Positions 1 to 5,631 of a DNA stretch of 5,631 bases are shown here, one piece after another (the stretch's first letter is position 1; each line of letters opens with the position of its first letter). A program made the position numbers and the translations under genes. The stretch covers positions 1-5,631 of the forward strand of contig JAGREZ010000097.1 of the NCBI GenBank assembly GCA_020446285.1, given 5' to 3'. Under the pieces are notes generated by a model. It worked only from the letters and a program-made list of their open reading frames with translations, made no database searches and was not told the origin of the DNA. The stretch is from Geminicoccaceae bacterium. Its GTDB lineage: Bacteria > Pseudomonadota > Alphaproteobacteria > Geminicoccales > Geminicoccaceae.

Positions 1-707
1 CCGCGCAGGGTCTTGTGGGTGGTGGTGGTGACGACGTCGGCAAAGGGCAACGGCGAGGGATGGACGCCGGCGGCGACGAGGCCGGCAATGTGCGCCATGT
101 CGACCATGAGCAGGGCGTCGACCTCATCGGCGATGCTGCGGAAGGCGGGAAAATCGAAGATGCGGGAATAGGCGGAGGCGCCGGCGATGATGAGCTTCGG
201 CCTGTTCTCCTTCGCGAGTTCGCGGACATTGTCCATGTCGATGAGGCCGTCCTGCTGGCGGACGCCATAGTGCACGGCGTTGAACCATTTGCCGGAAAGT
301 GCGGGGCGTGCACCGTGGGTGAGGTGGCCGCCGGCGGCGAGATCCATGCCGAGGATGGTATCGTGGGGCCTTGTCAGCGCCAGCATGACGGCACCGTTGG
401 CCTGCGCGCCCGAATGCGGCTGGACGTTGGCATATTCGCAGGCGAACAGTTCCCTTGCCCGGTCGATGGCAATCTGCTCGGCGACATCGACATATTCGCA
501 GCCGCCGTAATAGCGGCGGTGGGGATAGCCCTCCGCATATTTGTTGGTGAGCACGGAGCCCTGTGCTTCGAGGACGGCCCTGCTGACGATGTTCTCCGAG
601 GCGATCAGCTCGATCTGGTCCTTCTGGCGACCGAGCTCGTCGCCGACCGAGGCGGCGATTGCAGGATCGGCATCGGCAAGGGAGGAGGTGAAGAAACCGC
701 TCGACAT
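1..707 (-). CDS. glyA: Serine hydroxymethyltransferase (partial, C-terminus outside window)
   Basis: This cytosolic PLP enzyme interconverts serine plus tetrahydrofolate with glycine plus 5,10-methylene-tetrahydrofolate. The first 235 codons are present; the family is usually about 415-435 residues. Visible landmarks are IASEN (35-39), NKYAEGYP (55-62), the YYGG turn (66-69), GGHLTHG (126-132; H128 should stack on PLP), VDMAHIAGL (202-210; D203 should contact the pyridine nitrogen) and [10 protein letters not shown] (227-236), whose K232 is the Schiff-base lysine, encoded at bases 12-14. The start is the ATG at 705-707, preceded by GGAG eight bases upstream. It follows the sdaA stop by 16 nt with no terminator between, so cotranscription is very likely. 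Stretches such as [14 protein letters not shown] and the [14 protein letters not shown] ending, recalled from memory, resemble the SHMT copy found in sarcosine/betaine catabolic clusters of Pseudomonas more than the usual rhizobial housekeeping copy. This suggests a second, catabolic paralogue, but that is inference. The family assignment is secure. Confidence 0.96.
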   Translation of the reverse strand, partial: MSSGFFTSSLADADPAIAASVGDELGRQKDQIELIASENIVSRAVLEAQGSVLTNKYAEGYPHRRYYGGCEYVDVAEQIAIDRARELFACEYANVQPHSGAQANGAVMLALTRPHDTILGMDLAAGGHLTHGARPALSGKWFNAVHYGVRQQDGLIDMDNVRELAKENRPKLIIAGASAYSRIFDFPAFRSIADEVDALLMVDMAHIAGLVAAGVHPSPLPFADVVTTTTHKTLR

Positions 708-723
708 CCGTGTCACTCCGAAA

Positions 724-2106
724 TCAGCATTCGACGATGTTGACAGCGAGACCACCCAGCGAGGTCTCCTTGTATTTGTGCGACATGTCCCGGCCCGTTT
801 CGCGCATGGTATCGATGACGGAATCGAGACTGACGAAATGCGTGCCGTCACCGCGAAGCGCCAGGCGCGCCGCGTTGATGGCCTTGATCGCACCCATGGT
901 GTTACGCTCGATGCAGGGAATCTGCACGAGGCCGCCGATGGGATCGCATGTGAGCCCGAGATTGTGCTCCATGCCGATTTCGGCCGCGTTTTCCACTTGC
1001 TCGTTGGTGCCGCCGAGGACAGCGCATAACGCACCGGCGGCCATCGAGCAAGCCACGCCGACCTCTCCCTGACAGCCGACTTCGGCAGCGGAGATGGAGG
1101 CGTTCTGCTTGTAGAGCATGCCGATGGCGGCGGCGGTCAGCAGGAAGCGGTTGCGACCGTCTTCGCTGGCGCCGGGGACGAAGCGCATATAATAGGCGAG
1201 GATGGCGGGGATGACACCGGCCGCACCGTTGGTGGGGGCGGTGACCACACGCCCGCCCGCGGCGTTTTCCTCGTTGACGGCAAGGGCATAGAGATTGACC
1301 CAGTCGAGCACGGTGAGCGTGTCGCGCAGCGCGGCTTCGGGGCGCGAGCAGAGCTCGTCATGCATGCGTTTCGCCCGTCGCCTGACCTTCAATGCGCCGG
1401 GAAGAAGGCCGGTTTCACGGCAGCCGCGTTCGATGCAGCCTTCCATGACCGACCAGAGATCGGCCAGACCCTGGTCGAGTTCCCCGGGGCTGCGCATGGC
1501 GAGTTCGTTGCGGCGTACCAGTTCGGCGATGCTGATCTTCTCCGCGGCGCAGGTGGTGAGGAGTTCGGTTGCCGAGGAGAAGGGGTGCGGCAGGGCTATG
1601 TTGCCATCGTCGACACCGCTTTCGGCGGCGGCCTCTTCCTCCGACATGACGAAACCGCCGCCAACCGAGAAATAGACTTCCTCGAGGATGCGCTCGCGTT
1701 CGGCATCGTAGGCAATGAAACGCATGCCGTTGGGATGCTGGGTCATGGTCTGTTCGGTGCGGAACTGCAGGTCGCGTGCCTCGTCGAAGTCGATGCCATG
1801 ACGACCGGAAAGGTCGATGCGACGCGAGGTGCGGATGGCGGCGAGGCGTGCGTCCGCGGCATCGGCATCGATCCTGTCGGGTACTTCGCCGGCGAGACCG
1901 AGTATCACCGCCTTGTCGGTGGCATGGCCGAGGCCGGTGAGCGCCAGCGAGCCATAGAGCAGGGTGCGCACGCGCACGGTCTTTTCGATGAGGCCGCGAC
2001 TGTCGAGCGAGAGGAGAAAGCGGTTGGCTGCCCACATCGGCCCGACGGTGTGCGAGCTCGACGGCCCGATGCCGATCTTGAACAGGTCGAAGACACTCAA
2101 GGGCAT
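724..2106 (-). CDS. sdaA: L-serine ammonia-lyase, iron-sulfur dependent, single chain
   Basis: The enzyme deaminates L-serine to pyruvate and ammonia using a [4Fe-4S] cluster as Lewis acid in the cytosol. The protein has 460 residues, normal for the fused one-chain type. The N-terminal beta domain carries [21 protein letters not shown] (4-24). The C-terminal alpha domain carries [31 protein letters not shown] and [18 protein letters not shown]. The cluster cysteines are predicted to be C345, C387 and C398, and the chain ends exactly on C460. These sit two residues after the Legionella enzyme's C343, C385, C396 and C458, where the last residue is a tail cysteine that caps the cluster in the resting state. 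The start at 2104-2106 was chosen because the conserved domain begins at once; an in-frame upstream ATG at 2166 adds 20 unconserved residues. GGGGAAG lies seven bases before the chosen ATG. It leads an apparent operon with glyA. The 277-nt upstream gap holds two inverted-repeat sets that may control it. Confidence 0.96.
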
Positions 2107-2151
2107 GACACGACTTCCCCGAGGCGAGTTGGCAACTGGGATGGCTCGCTG

Positions 2152-2179
2152 GTGGTACGTTTCCAACAGAACGTGCCAC
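2152..2179. promoter_or_regulatory. Imperfect 10-bp inverted repeat in the sdaA leader/promoter region
   Basis: The left arm GTGGTACGTT (2152-2161) and right arm AACGTGCCAC (2170-2179) are inverted repeats with one mismatch in ten, separated by eight bases. The repeat lies 46-73 bases upstream of the sdaA ATG, where an operator or a 5' leader hairpin would be expected. In the sdaA transcript the mismatch is C opposite A, so a DNA-binding site is at least as plausible as an RNA structure. I do not recognise the motif as belonging to a known regulator. Confidence 0.45.
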
Positions 2180-2199
2180 TGGCGATTCCTTGTGGCGGA

Positions 2200-2267
2200 T
2201 CAAATGATCCCGACATTTGAATGTGATAACCGCTCCATTGCTTCGTCGGCTGCGGAATTCAAATGTC
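2200..2267. promoter_or_regulatory. Three copies of TCAAATG/CATTTGA upstream of sdaA (candidate operators)
   Basis: TCAAATG (2200-2206) and CATTTGA (2214-2220) form a perfect 7-bp inverted repeat with a seven-base spacer. The second copy, extended to GACATTTGAA (2212-2221), is matched by a perfect 10-bp inverted copy, TTCAAATGTC, at 2258-2267. So one half-site occurs three times within 68 bases, in alternating orientation. The cluster is 94-161 bases upstream of the sdaA start and more AT-rich than its surroundings, as expected for a regulator-binding region. The cognate protein is not identifiable, and it could also be an activator site for a gene system outside the window. Confidence 0.45.
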
Positions 2268-2383
2268 AGGTTCGATCCACTAGCCGCTTTGCGCGCGGCC
2301 TGACCGTTCGGTTGCGACAGGATCTTCGCGAGTGCGACCTGCCGCGTCATCCACGCCGTTCGTCATGCCCCTGTTCTCAAGAT

Positions 2384-3463
2384 TCAGCCGAGCGGGCCTT
2401 CAGCCTCGCCGAGCTGTTCGCGGCTCATCGAGGAACGAACGCGGTCGCGCATCGACAGCGCCGGACCGAAGCCGCGTTCCACCGACCGGCTCAGCCAGCG
2501 ATAGGCCTGCACGAGATCGGGCTGGCCGACGCGACCCTCATACAGCAGCGAGCCCAGATGAAACTGGGCGCGGGGTGAACCCGCCTCGGCAAGCTCACGC
2601 CAGATGTCCCGCGCCCTCGCATAGTCGCCGGCCTCGTAGGCGCTGATACCGTCATTCACGGTCGCATCCGGCGCCGGACGGACGATCGTCAGCGGCGGGA
2701 GGCTTGCCGCCGGTTGCGTCGCTCCTGCCTGTGGTCTGCGGAGATTGGCGGCTTGCGGGTTTTCGGCATTCCTGTTCGCAGCGTTGGCGTTGGCGTTGGC
2801 GTTGGCGTTGGCGTTGGCGTTGGCGTTGGCGTTGGCGTTGGCGTTGCCGGCGTTGGTGTTGGTGTTGGCGTTGCCGGCCGCAGGCTCCACATCCGTTGTG
2901 ACCGCCTGCAGTTCGGCCAGCCGCTGGCTCGTTTCGGCAAGCTGCCGGCGCAGGCTGTCACGCTCGGCCGTTACCGTATCGAGGCGTGTTTCGAGAGCGT
3001 CCAGCGACAGCTCCAGGCGGTCGGTCTCGTCACCGCCGCGAACGACACGGTCATCGAGACCGGCGACTTTTTCCTCGAGCGCGGCGATTTCGCGCGAGGC
3101 ATCATCCAGCCGGCGCGACAGGTCGCCCCGGGTCCGCGTGAGCTGGTCCCGTTCGAGCAGCAGGGCGTCACGTTCCTCGCCGAGCAGGCGCACGCGCTCG
3201 TTTGCCTGTTCGAGGGCACCGGCAACGGCGACGAGATCGGCGCTTGCTCCCATCCCGCCGTCGTTCGCCGCAATGCGGGTTCCTGCAGCCGCGCCGGAAA
3301 AGGCGTTCGCCTGGAGGATCGAACCGCGGATCTCGTTCGATACAGGACGGCTGCGGTCCGTGTCCGTCCTCGATGCCCGCCAGTATTCGACCGCGACGAC
3401 CAGAAAGACGGCAACGGCGATGACCGCGACCCAGAAGCCGACAAACCTGCGCAATCCAGCCAT
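2384..3463 (-). CDS. Membrane-anchored coiled-coil protein with Asn-Ala linker and C-terminal TPR/Sel1-like segment
   Basis: The specific function is unknown. The predicted 359-residue protein begins with a short basic N-terminus and one hydrophobic helix (about 7-27), probably an uncleaved inner-membrane anchor, leaving the rest in the periplasm or cytoplasm (orientation undetermined). A long heptad-like, charged region follows (about 82-187; ERDALLLERDQL, RLDDASREIAALEEKV), which should form a coiled coil. Next is a low-complexity Asn-Ala run (198-229) encoded by a hexanucleotide repeat, then a Pro/Ala-rich spacer. The C-terminal part (about 271-336; YEAGDYARARDIWRELAEAGSPRAQ, then FHLGSLLYEGRVGQPDLVQAYRWLSRSVERG) resembles a TPR followed by one Sel1 repeat, usually a protein-protein interaction surface. 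I chose ATG 3461-3463 because the anchor starts immediately after it and GGGGAAG lies eight bases before it. An in-frame start at 3541 would add 26 unconserved residues and run through a leader hairpin. Neighbours on both sides are functionally unrelated and the gene appears to be a single transcription unit. Confidence 0.8.
   Translation of the reverse strand: MAGLRRFVGFWVAVIAVAVFLVVAVEYWRASRTDTDRSRPVSNEIRGSILQANAFSGAAAGTRIAANDGGMGASADLVAVAGALEQANERVRLLGEERDALLLERDQLTRTRGDLSRRLDDASREIAALEEKVAGLDDRVVRGGDETDRLELSLDALETRLDTVTAERDSLRRQLAETSQRLAELQAVTTDVEPAAGNANTNTNAGNANANANANANANANANANANAANRNAENPQAANLRRPQAGATQPAASLPPLTIVRPAPDATVNDGISAYEAGDYARARDIWRELAEAGSPRAQFHLGSLLYEGRVGQPDLVQAYRWLSRSVERGFGPALSMRDRVRSSMSREQLGEAEGPLG
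2781..2873. repeat. Hexanucleotide microsatellite (GCGTTG)n within a coding region
   Basis: Eleven perfect tandem copies of GCGTTG run from 2781 to 2846. After a CCG interruption come GCGTTG, GTGTTG, GTGTTG and GCGTTG (2850-2873). On the minus strand, in the frame of the coiled-coil/Sel1 protein, each unit reads Asn-Ala, or Asn-Thr for the GTGTTG variants. Because the unit is six bases, gain or loss of copies keeps the reading frame and only changes linker length. The degenerate copies at the N-terminal side of the encoded run look like older units and the perfect block like a recent expansion. Confidence 0.95.
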
Positions 3464-3498
3464 TCCGGTTTCTTCCCCATGTGGGCGCGGCACGGATC

Positions 3499-3516
3499 GG
3501 CCGAAGGCATTCGGCC
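3499..3516. other. Perfect 7-bp hairpin in the leader of the coiled-coil/Sel1 gene
   Basis: GGCCGAA (3499-3505) and TTCGGCC (3510-3516) are a perfect inverted repeat around the four-base loop GGCA. It lies 36-53 bases upstream of the predicted ATG at 3463. There is no T-run after it in the direction of transcription, so it is not a standard terminator. It could be an mRNA 5' structure or an operator. Its small size means chance is possible. Confidence 0.4.
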
Positions 3517-3566
3517 TGCCCTGCGACCATTCCCGCGCCACGCGTCTTTCGTGATTGCCGTTGTGT

Positions 3567-3596
3567 AAACTATCGCGTCACTGGCACATGGCTCAA
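3567..3596 (-). promoter_or_regulatory. Candidate sigma-70-type promoter for the coiled-coil/Sel1 gene
   Basis: On the minus strand, TTGAGC (3591-3596) and TAGTTT (3567-3572) are separated by 18 bases, a plausible -35/-10 pair in an otherwise gene-free stretch. Initiation would give a leader of roughly 100 nt that includes the hairpin at 3499-3516. The terminator of the preceding gene lies upstream of it, so a separate promoter is expected here. The match to consensus is only moderate. Confidence 0.35.
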
Positions 3597-3707
3597 TCAC
3601 AGGGGGACAACACTTGCCTGCCTGGATACGGGAATATGCTGCCTGTTAAGCATGTTAGAGGGGAGGGTGATCGTTCCGGCTTGATGGTCGCGTCACGCGT
3701 TTGGTTG

Positions 3708-3732
3708 AAAAAGCCGGTGCGTTCAGCCCGGC
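3708..3732 (-). terminator. Rho-independent terminator overlapping the end of the Kef-type gene
   Basis: Read on the minus strand, GCCGG-GC, loop TGAAC, GC-A-CCGGC forms a seven-pair GC-rich stem with one bulged A, followed directly by TTTTT (3708-3712). The loop contains the TGA stop of the antiporter gene (3723-3725), so the terminator begins inside the last codons. It separates the ettA/antiporter unit from the downstream coiled-coil/Sel1 gene. Confidence 0.65.
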
Positions 3733-5420
3733 CGGTGTTCCAGAAACCTCAAGGAGGCATAGTCATCGGCGCGCAGGAGACCGGCGATTTCGGCAATCCG
3801 TCCGTCTTCCGTTCCGACGAGGCGCAGTGTCGCCTCGCCGAGCGCTATGCTCATCTCGACGGTTTCCGGGACAACATGCGTCACCCCGTCCACCAGCATG
3901 CGCTCACGGCTGAGAAGATCGGCCGCACGGGCGATCAGGCGGATCTCCGGATAGAAATTGCGAATGGCGGAAACCACGCGGTGCATGGCGTCGGGTCTGT
4001 CAAGAGTCACGACAACCGCCTGCGCCCGTCCGATGCCGGCCTTTTCGAGCAGTTGCCGGTCGGCGGCATTGCCATACATGACATGCGTACCCATCGCCTG
4101 GGCTCGTTCGACCCGTGCGGGGTCGTAATCTATAGCGACGAATTGGTGACCCGCGGTCTCCAGCATGGTGCCTACCGCGCGACCGGCCCGCCCGTAGCCG
4201 CAAAGGACGACATGGCGCCGGAGCGTCGATGGTACGGGATCGTCCGCGCCCGCAGCCCGCAGGCCCGCGAGCTGCCGGTCGATGAAGCGGGTGAGCAGCG
4301 GTGTGAAGGCCATGCTCGCGGAAATCACGAGGATCGCCTCGACGAACAGGCCGGTATCGAGCAGGCCGAAAACATGCGCGGCGCCGAACAGGACGAAACC
4401 GAACTCGCCGCTCTGCGACAGAAGGCCGGCGATGCGTATCGAGCTTGCCATGTCGAACGCGAACAATCTCGCCACGGCCAGCAGGCAGACGAACTTCGCT
4501 GCGATGATGGCGAGCACGACAACCGCGATGAGAAGGAGATTGTCGCCGAGCACGCCGAGATCGACCGACATGCCCACCGAGATGAAGAAGAGTGACAGCA
4601 GGATGCCCTTGAACGGCGCAATATCGGCTTCGAGTTGATGATGATAGCGCGAGCGCGACAGCAGGATGCCCATCAGGAACGCGCCCAGCGCCATGGAAAG
4701 GCCCGCCAGTTCCATGAGCAGCGCCGAGAGTGCCACCGCAAGCATGGCAAGACCGGTGAACGCCTCGGCGTGGCGATGGCGGGCGGCGTAGGCGAGCGCC
4801 GCCGGAAGGACGAAACGTCCGACGATGACGACAAGCGCGATCATGCCGATGCCGAGCGCCGCCTGGGTGCCCATCGAGCCGATTCCGCTCTCGCTGCCGC
4901 CGTCGGCGGCGAGGATGCTCACCAGCATGAGCAGCGGGACGACCATAAGGTCCTGGAAAAGCAGGATCCCGAAGGCGGCCTCGCCATGCCTGGTCACGAG
5001 CTCACCGCGCTCCTCGAGCAGCTGGATGACGAAGGCGGTGGAGGAAAGGGCGAGGCCCATGCCCAGAATGAGCGCCGGTTCGAAGGCATTCCCCAGCAGC
5101 ATCGCGCCGGCCCAGAGCACGAGGCCGGTGAGTGCCACCTGGGCAAGGCCCATGCCGAACACCGCCCGGCGCATTCCCCAAAGCCGCTTCGGTTCCATCT
5201 CGAGGCCGATGATGAAGAGCAGCAGCACGACACCGAGTTCGGTGACCGAGCGGAAAGTCTCGACATCACGGGTAACGGCGAGGCCGGAAGGGCCGACGAG
5301 AATTCCGGTCGCGAGAAGACCCAGTACCGAACCGAATCCGGCGCGGCGGAAGACGACGATGCTGGCGATGCTCGCGGCAAGGAGGATCGTGGTGGCGAGG
5401 AGAAGGTCGGCATGATGCAT
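3723..5420 (-). CDS. Kef-type CPA2 monovalent cation:proton antiporter with C-terminal RCK/TrkA-N domain
   Basis: This inner-membrane protein is predicted to exchange or release K+ (possibly Na+) against H+. It has 565 residues, slightly shorter than E. coli KefB/KefC at about 600-620. About 12-13 hydrophobic helices fill residues 5-380. They include the FQDLMVVPLL segment (155-164), whose Q156-D157 matches the transport-critical QD of CPA2 exchangers, and GLLSQSGEFGFVLFG (332-346). The segment HQLEADIAPFKGILLSLFFISVGMSVD (261-287) strongly resembles the regulatory loop of KefC. The cytosolic RCK-N domain (about 401-515) has the nucleotide-binding GYGRAG (408-413) and the acidic end of beta-2, IDYDP (430-434). 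The start at 5418-5420 is the only reasonable one, since upstream frame runs into ettA. Its best Shine-Dalgarno, GGGAGG, is unusually far away, about 16 bases. No KefF/KefG-like ancillary oxidoreductase is adjacent, so glutathione gating cannot be assumed. The gene could be annotated kefB, kefC or ybaL-like; I do not choose among them. Confidence 0.93.
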   Translation of the reverse strand: MHHADLLLATTILLAASIASIVVFRRAGFGSVLGLLATGILVGPSGLAVTRDVETFRSVTELGVVLLLFIIGLEMEPKRLWGMRRAVFGMGLAQVALTGLVLWAGAMLLGNAFEPALILGMGLALSSTAFVIQLLEERGELVTRHGEAAFGILLFQDLMVVPLLMLVSILAADGGSESGIGSMGTQAALGIGMIALVVIVGRFVLPAALAYAARHRHAEAFTGLAMLAVALSALLMELAGLSMALGAFLMGILLSRSRYHHQLEADIAPFKGILLSLFFISVGMSVDLGVLGDNLLLIAVVVLAIIAAKFVCLLAVARLFAFDMASSIRIAGLLSQSGEFGFVLFGAAHVFGLLDTGLFVEAILVISASMAFTPLLTRFIDRQLAGLRAAGADDPVPSTLRRHVVLCGYGRAGRAVGTMLETAGHQFVAIDYDPARVERAQAMGTHVMYGNAADRQLLEKAGIGRAQAVVVTLDRPDAMHRVVSAIRNFYPEIRLIARAADLLSRERMLVDGVTHVVPETVEMSIALGEATLRLVGTEDGRIAEIAGLLRADDYASLRFLEHRPG

Positions 5421-5472
5421 GGCGTCGGTCCGATGACCTCCCTCTTGCCGGCCTCGCCCGATCCTTCCCTGT

Positions 5473-5631
5473 TCAGGCCACCTTGAGAGGCTTGTACCTG
5501 ATCCTGTGCGGTTCCACCGCCTGCGCGCCGAGGCGACGCTTCTTGTCTTCCTCGTAATCCTGGAAATTGCCCTCGAACCACTCGACATGGCTGTCACCCT
5601 CGAAGGCGAGGATGTGCGTGGCGATGCGGTC
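5473..5631 (-). CDS. ettA: Energy-dependent translational throttle protein EttA, C-terminal end (partial)
   Basis: Only the last 52 codons and the TGA stop are in the window; the start lies beyond base 5631. The visible peptide begins DRIATHILAFEGDSHVEWFEG and continues NFQDYEEDKKRRLG, then ends PHRIRYKPLKVA. This closely matches the end of EttA, an ABC-F ATPase that binds the ribosomal E site and gates the first translation steps according to ATP/ADP. The segment is what follows the switch-histidine loop of the second ABC domain, with the basic KKRRLG and PHRI-YK tail typical of EttA rather than Uup or other ABC-F members. The antiporter gene starts 52 nt downstream with no T-run terminator between, so read-through transcription is possible. 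No catalytic motifs fall inside the window, so intactness cannot be judged. Confidence 0.9.
   Translation of the reverse strand, partial: DRIATHILAFEGDSHVEWFEGNFQDYEEDKKRRLGAQAVEPHRIRYKPLKVA

Noticed and set aside
15..743. Long plus-strand open frame of 242 codons opposite glyA
   Set aside because: It is antisense to a strongly conserved SHMT, has low-complexity Gly/Asp/Val composition typical of a GC-rich shadow frame, and matches no family I recognise.
2163..2178. Sigma-54 (-24/-12) promoter on the minus strand before sdaA
   Set aside because: TGGCACG is a perfect -24 half, but the -12 half reads TTGG instead of TTGC and is one base too far. The TGGCACG is also explained as part of the inverted repeat.
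1360..2220. Plus-strand open frame of 286 codons opposite sdaA
   Set aside because: It is a shadow of the sdaA coding frame; the minus-strand protein carries all the conserved motifs.
2283..2299. GCCGC/GCGGC stem as terminator of the coiled-coil/Sel1 gene
   Set aside because: The five-pair stem has a seven-base loop and no T-run following on the minus strand, so it does not meet the terminator pattern.
1415..2350. Minus-strand 311-codon frame starting in the gap upstream of sdaA
   Set aside because: Most of it overlaps sdaA in another frame, its translation becomes Arg/His/Ser-rich there, and no good ribosome-binding site precedes it.
2280..2366. Possible 28-codon minus-strand small ORF (MTNGVDDAAG...) just after the coiled-coil/Sel1 gene
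   Set aside because: An AGGGG stretch lies only one base from the ATG, too close for a normal ribosome-binding site, and there is no recognisable motif; conservation would be needed to revive it.
2781..2873. CRISPR-like array
   Set aside because: The six-base units are directly tandem with no spacers and encode a regular Asn-Ala run; it is a coding microsatellite.
3645..3657. CtrA-like TTAA...TTA site in the gap after the antiporter gene
   Set aside because: TTAAGCATGTTAG has a five-base spacer and an imperfect second half, whereas the CtrA box needs TTAA-N7-TTAA.
3555..5486. Plus-strand open frames (3555-4595 and 4635-5486) opposite the antiporter gene
   Set aside because: Highly charged, His/Glu/Arg-rich translations are what the reverse of a membrane-protein gene gives in GC-rich DNA; no domain is visible.
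5421..5597. N-terminal extension of the antiporter frame to 5597
   Set aside because: The extra 59 residues are Arg/Ser-rich, overlap the ettA coding end in another frame, and precede the natural first membrane helix.

Overview
The window is GC-rich bacterial chromosome in which every supportable gene lies on the minus strand. Protein similarity recalled from memory (EttA, a fused SdaA, a Kef-type antiporter, SHMT) together with base composition suggests an alphaproteobacterium, probably Hyphomicrobiales (Rhizobiales). No genus can be named from the sequence alone. There are no tRNA, rRNA, CRISPR or insertion-sequence signals.

Reading in the direction of transcription (from 5631 down to 1): (1) the last 52 codons of ettA, the ABC-F translational throttle ATPase; (2) 52 nt later, a complete Kef-type CPA2 potassium/proton antiporter with a C-terminal RCK (TrkA-N) domain, ending in a rho-independent terminator that overlaps its stop codon; (3) a 259-nt intergenic region with a candidate promoter and a leader hairpin; (4) a membrane-anchored protein with a long coiled coil, an Asn-Ala low-complexity linker encoded by a hexanucleotide microsatellite, and a C-terminal TPR/Sel1-like segment; (5) a 277-nt intergenic region with two separate sets of inverted repeats; (6) sdaA, an iron-sulfur L-serine ammonia-lyase; (7) 16 nt later, glyA (serine hydroxymethyltransferase), cut by the window edge just after its PLP lysine.

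The clearest functional unit is sdaA-glyA. SHMT can make serine from glycine plus methylene-tetrahydrofolate, and SdaA turns serine into pyruvate and ammonia, so the pair forms a route from glycine and one-carbon units into central carbon. This is the pattern seen beside sarcosine oxidase (soxBDAG) genes in glycine betaine/sarcosine catabolic clusters. If that holds here, those genes would lie beyond base 1, but they are not visible. The inverted repeats upstream of sdaA are the best candidates for its control sites.

The rest looks like ordinary core or semi-core genome. I see no convincing undescribed system. The items most worth a second look are the repeat sets in front of sdaA and the (GCGTTG)n tract inside the coiled-coil/Sel1 gene.
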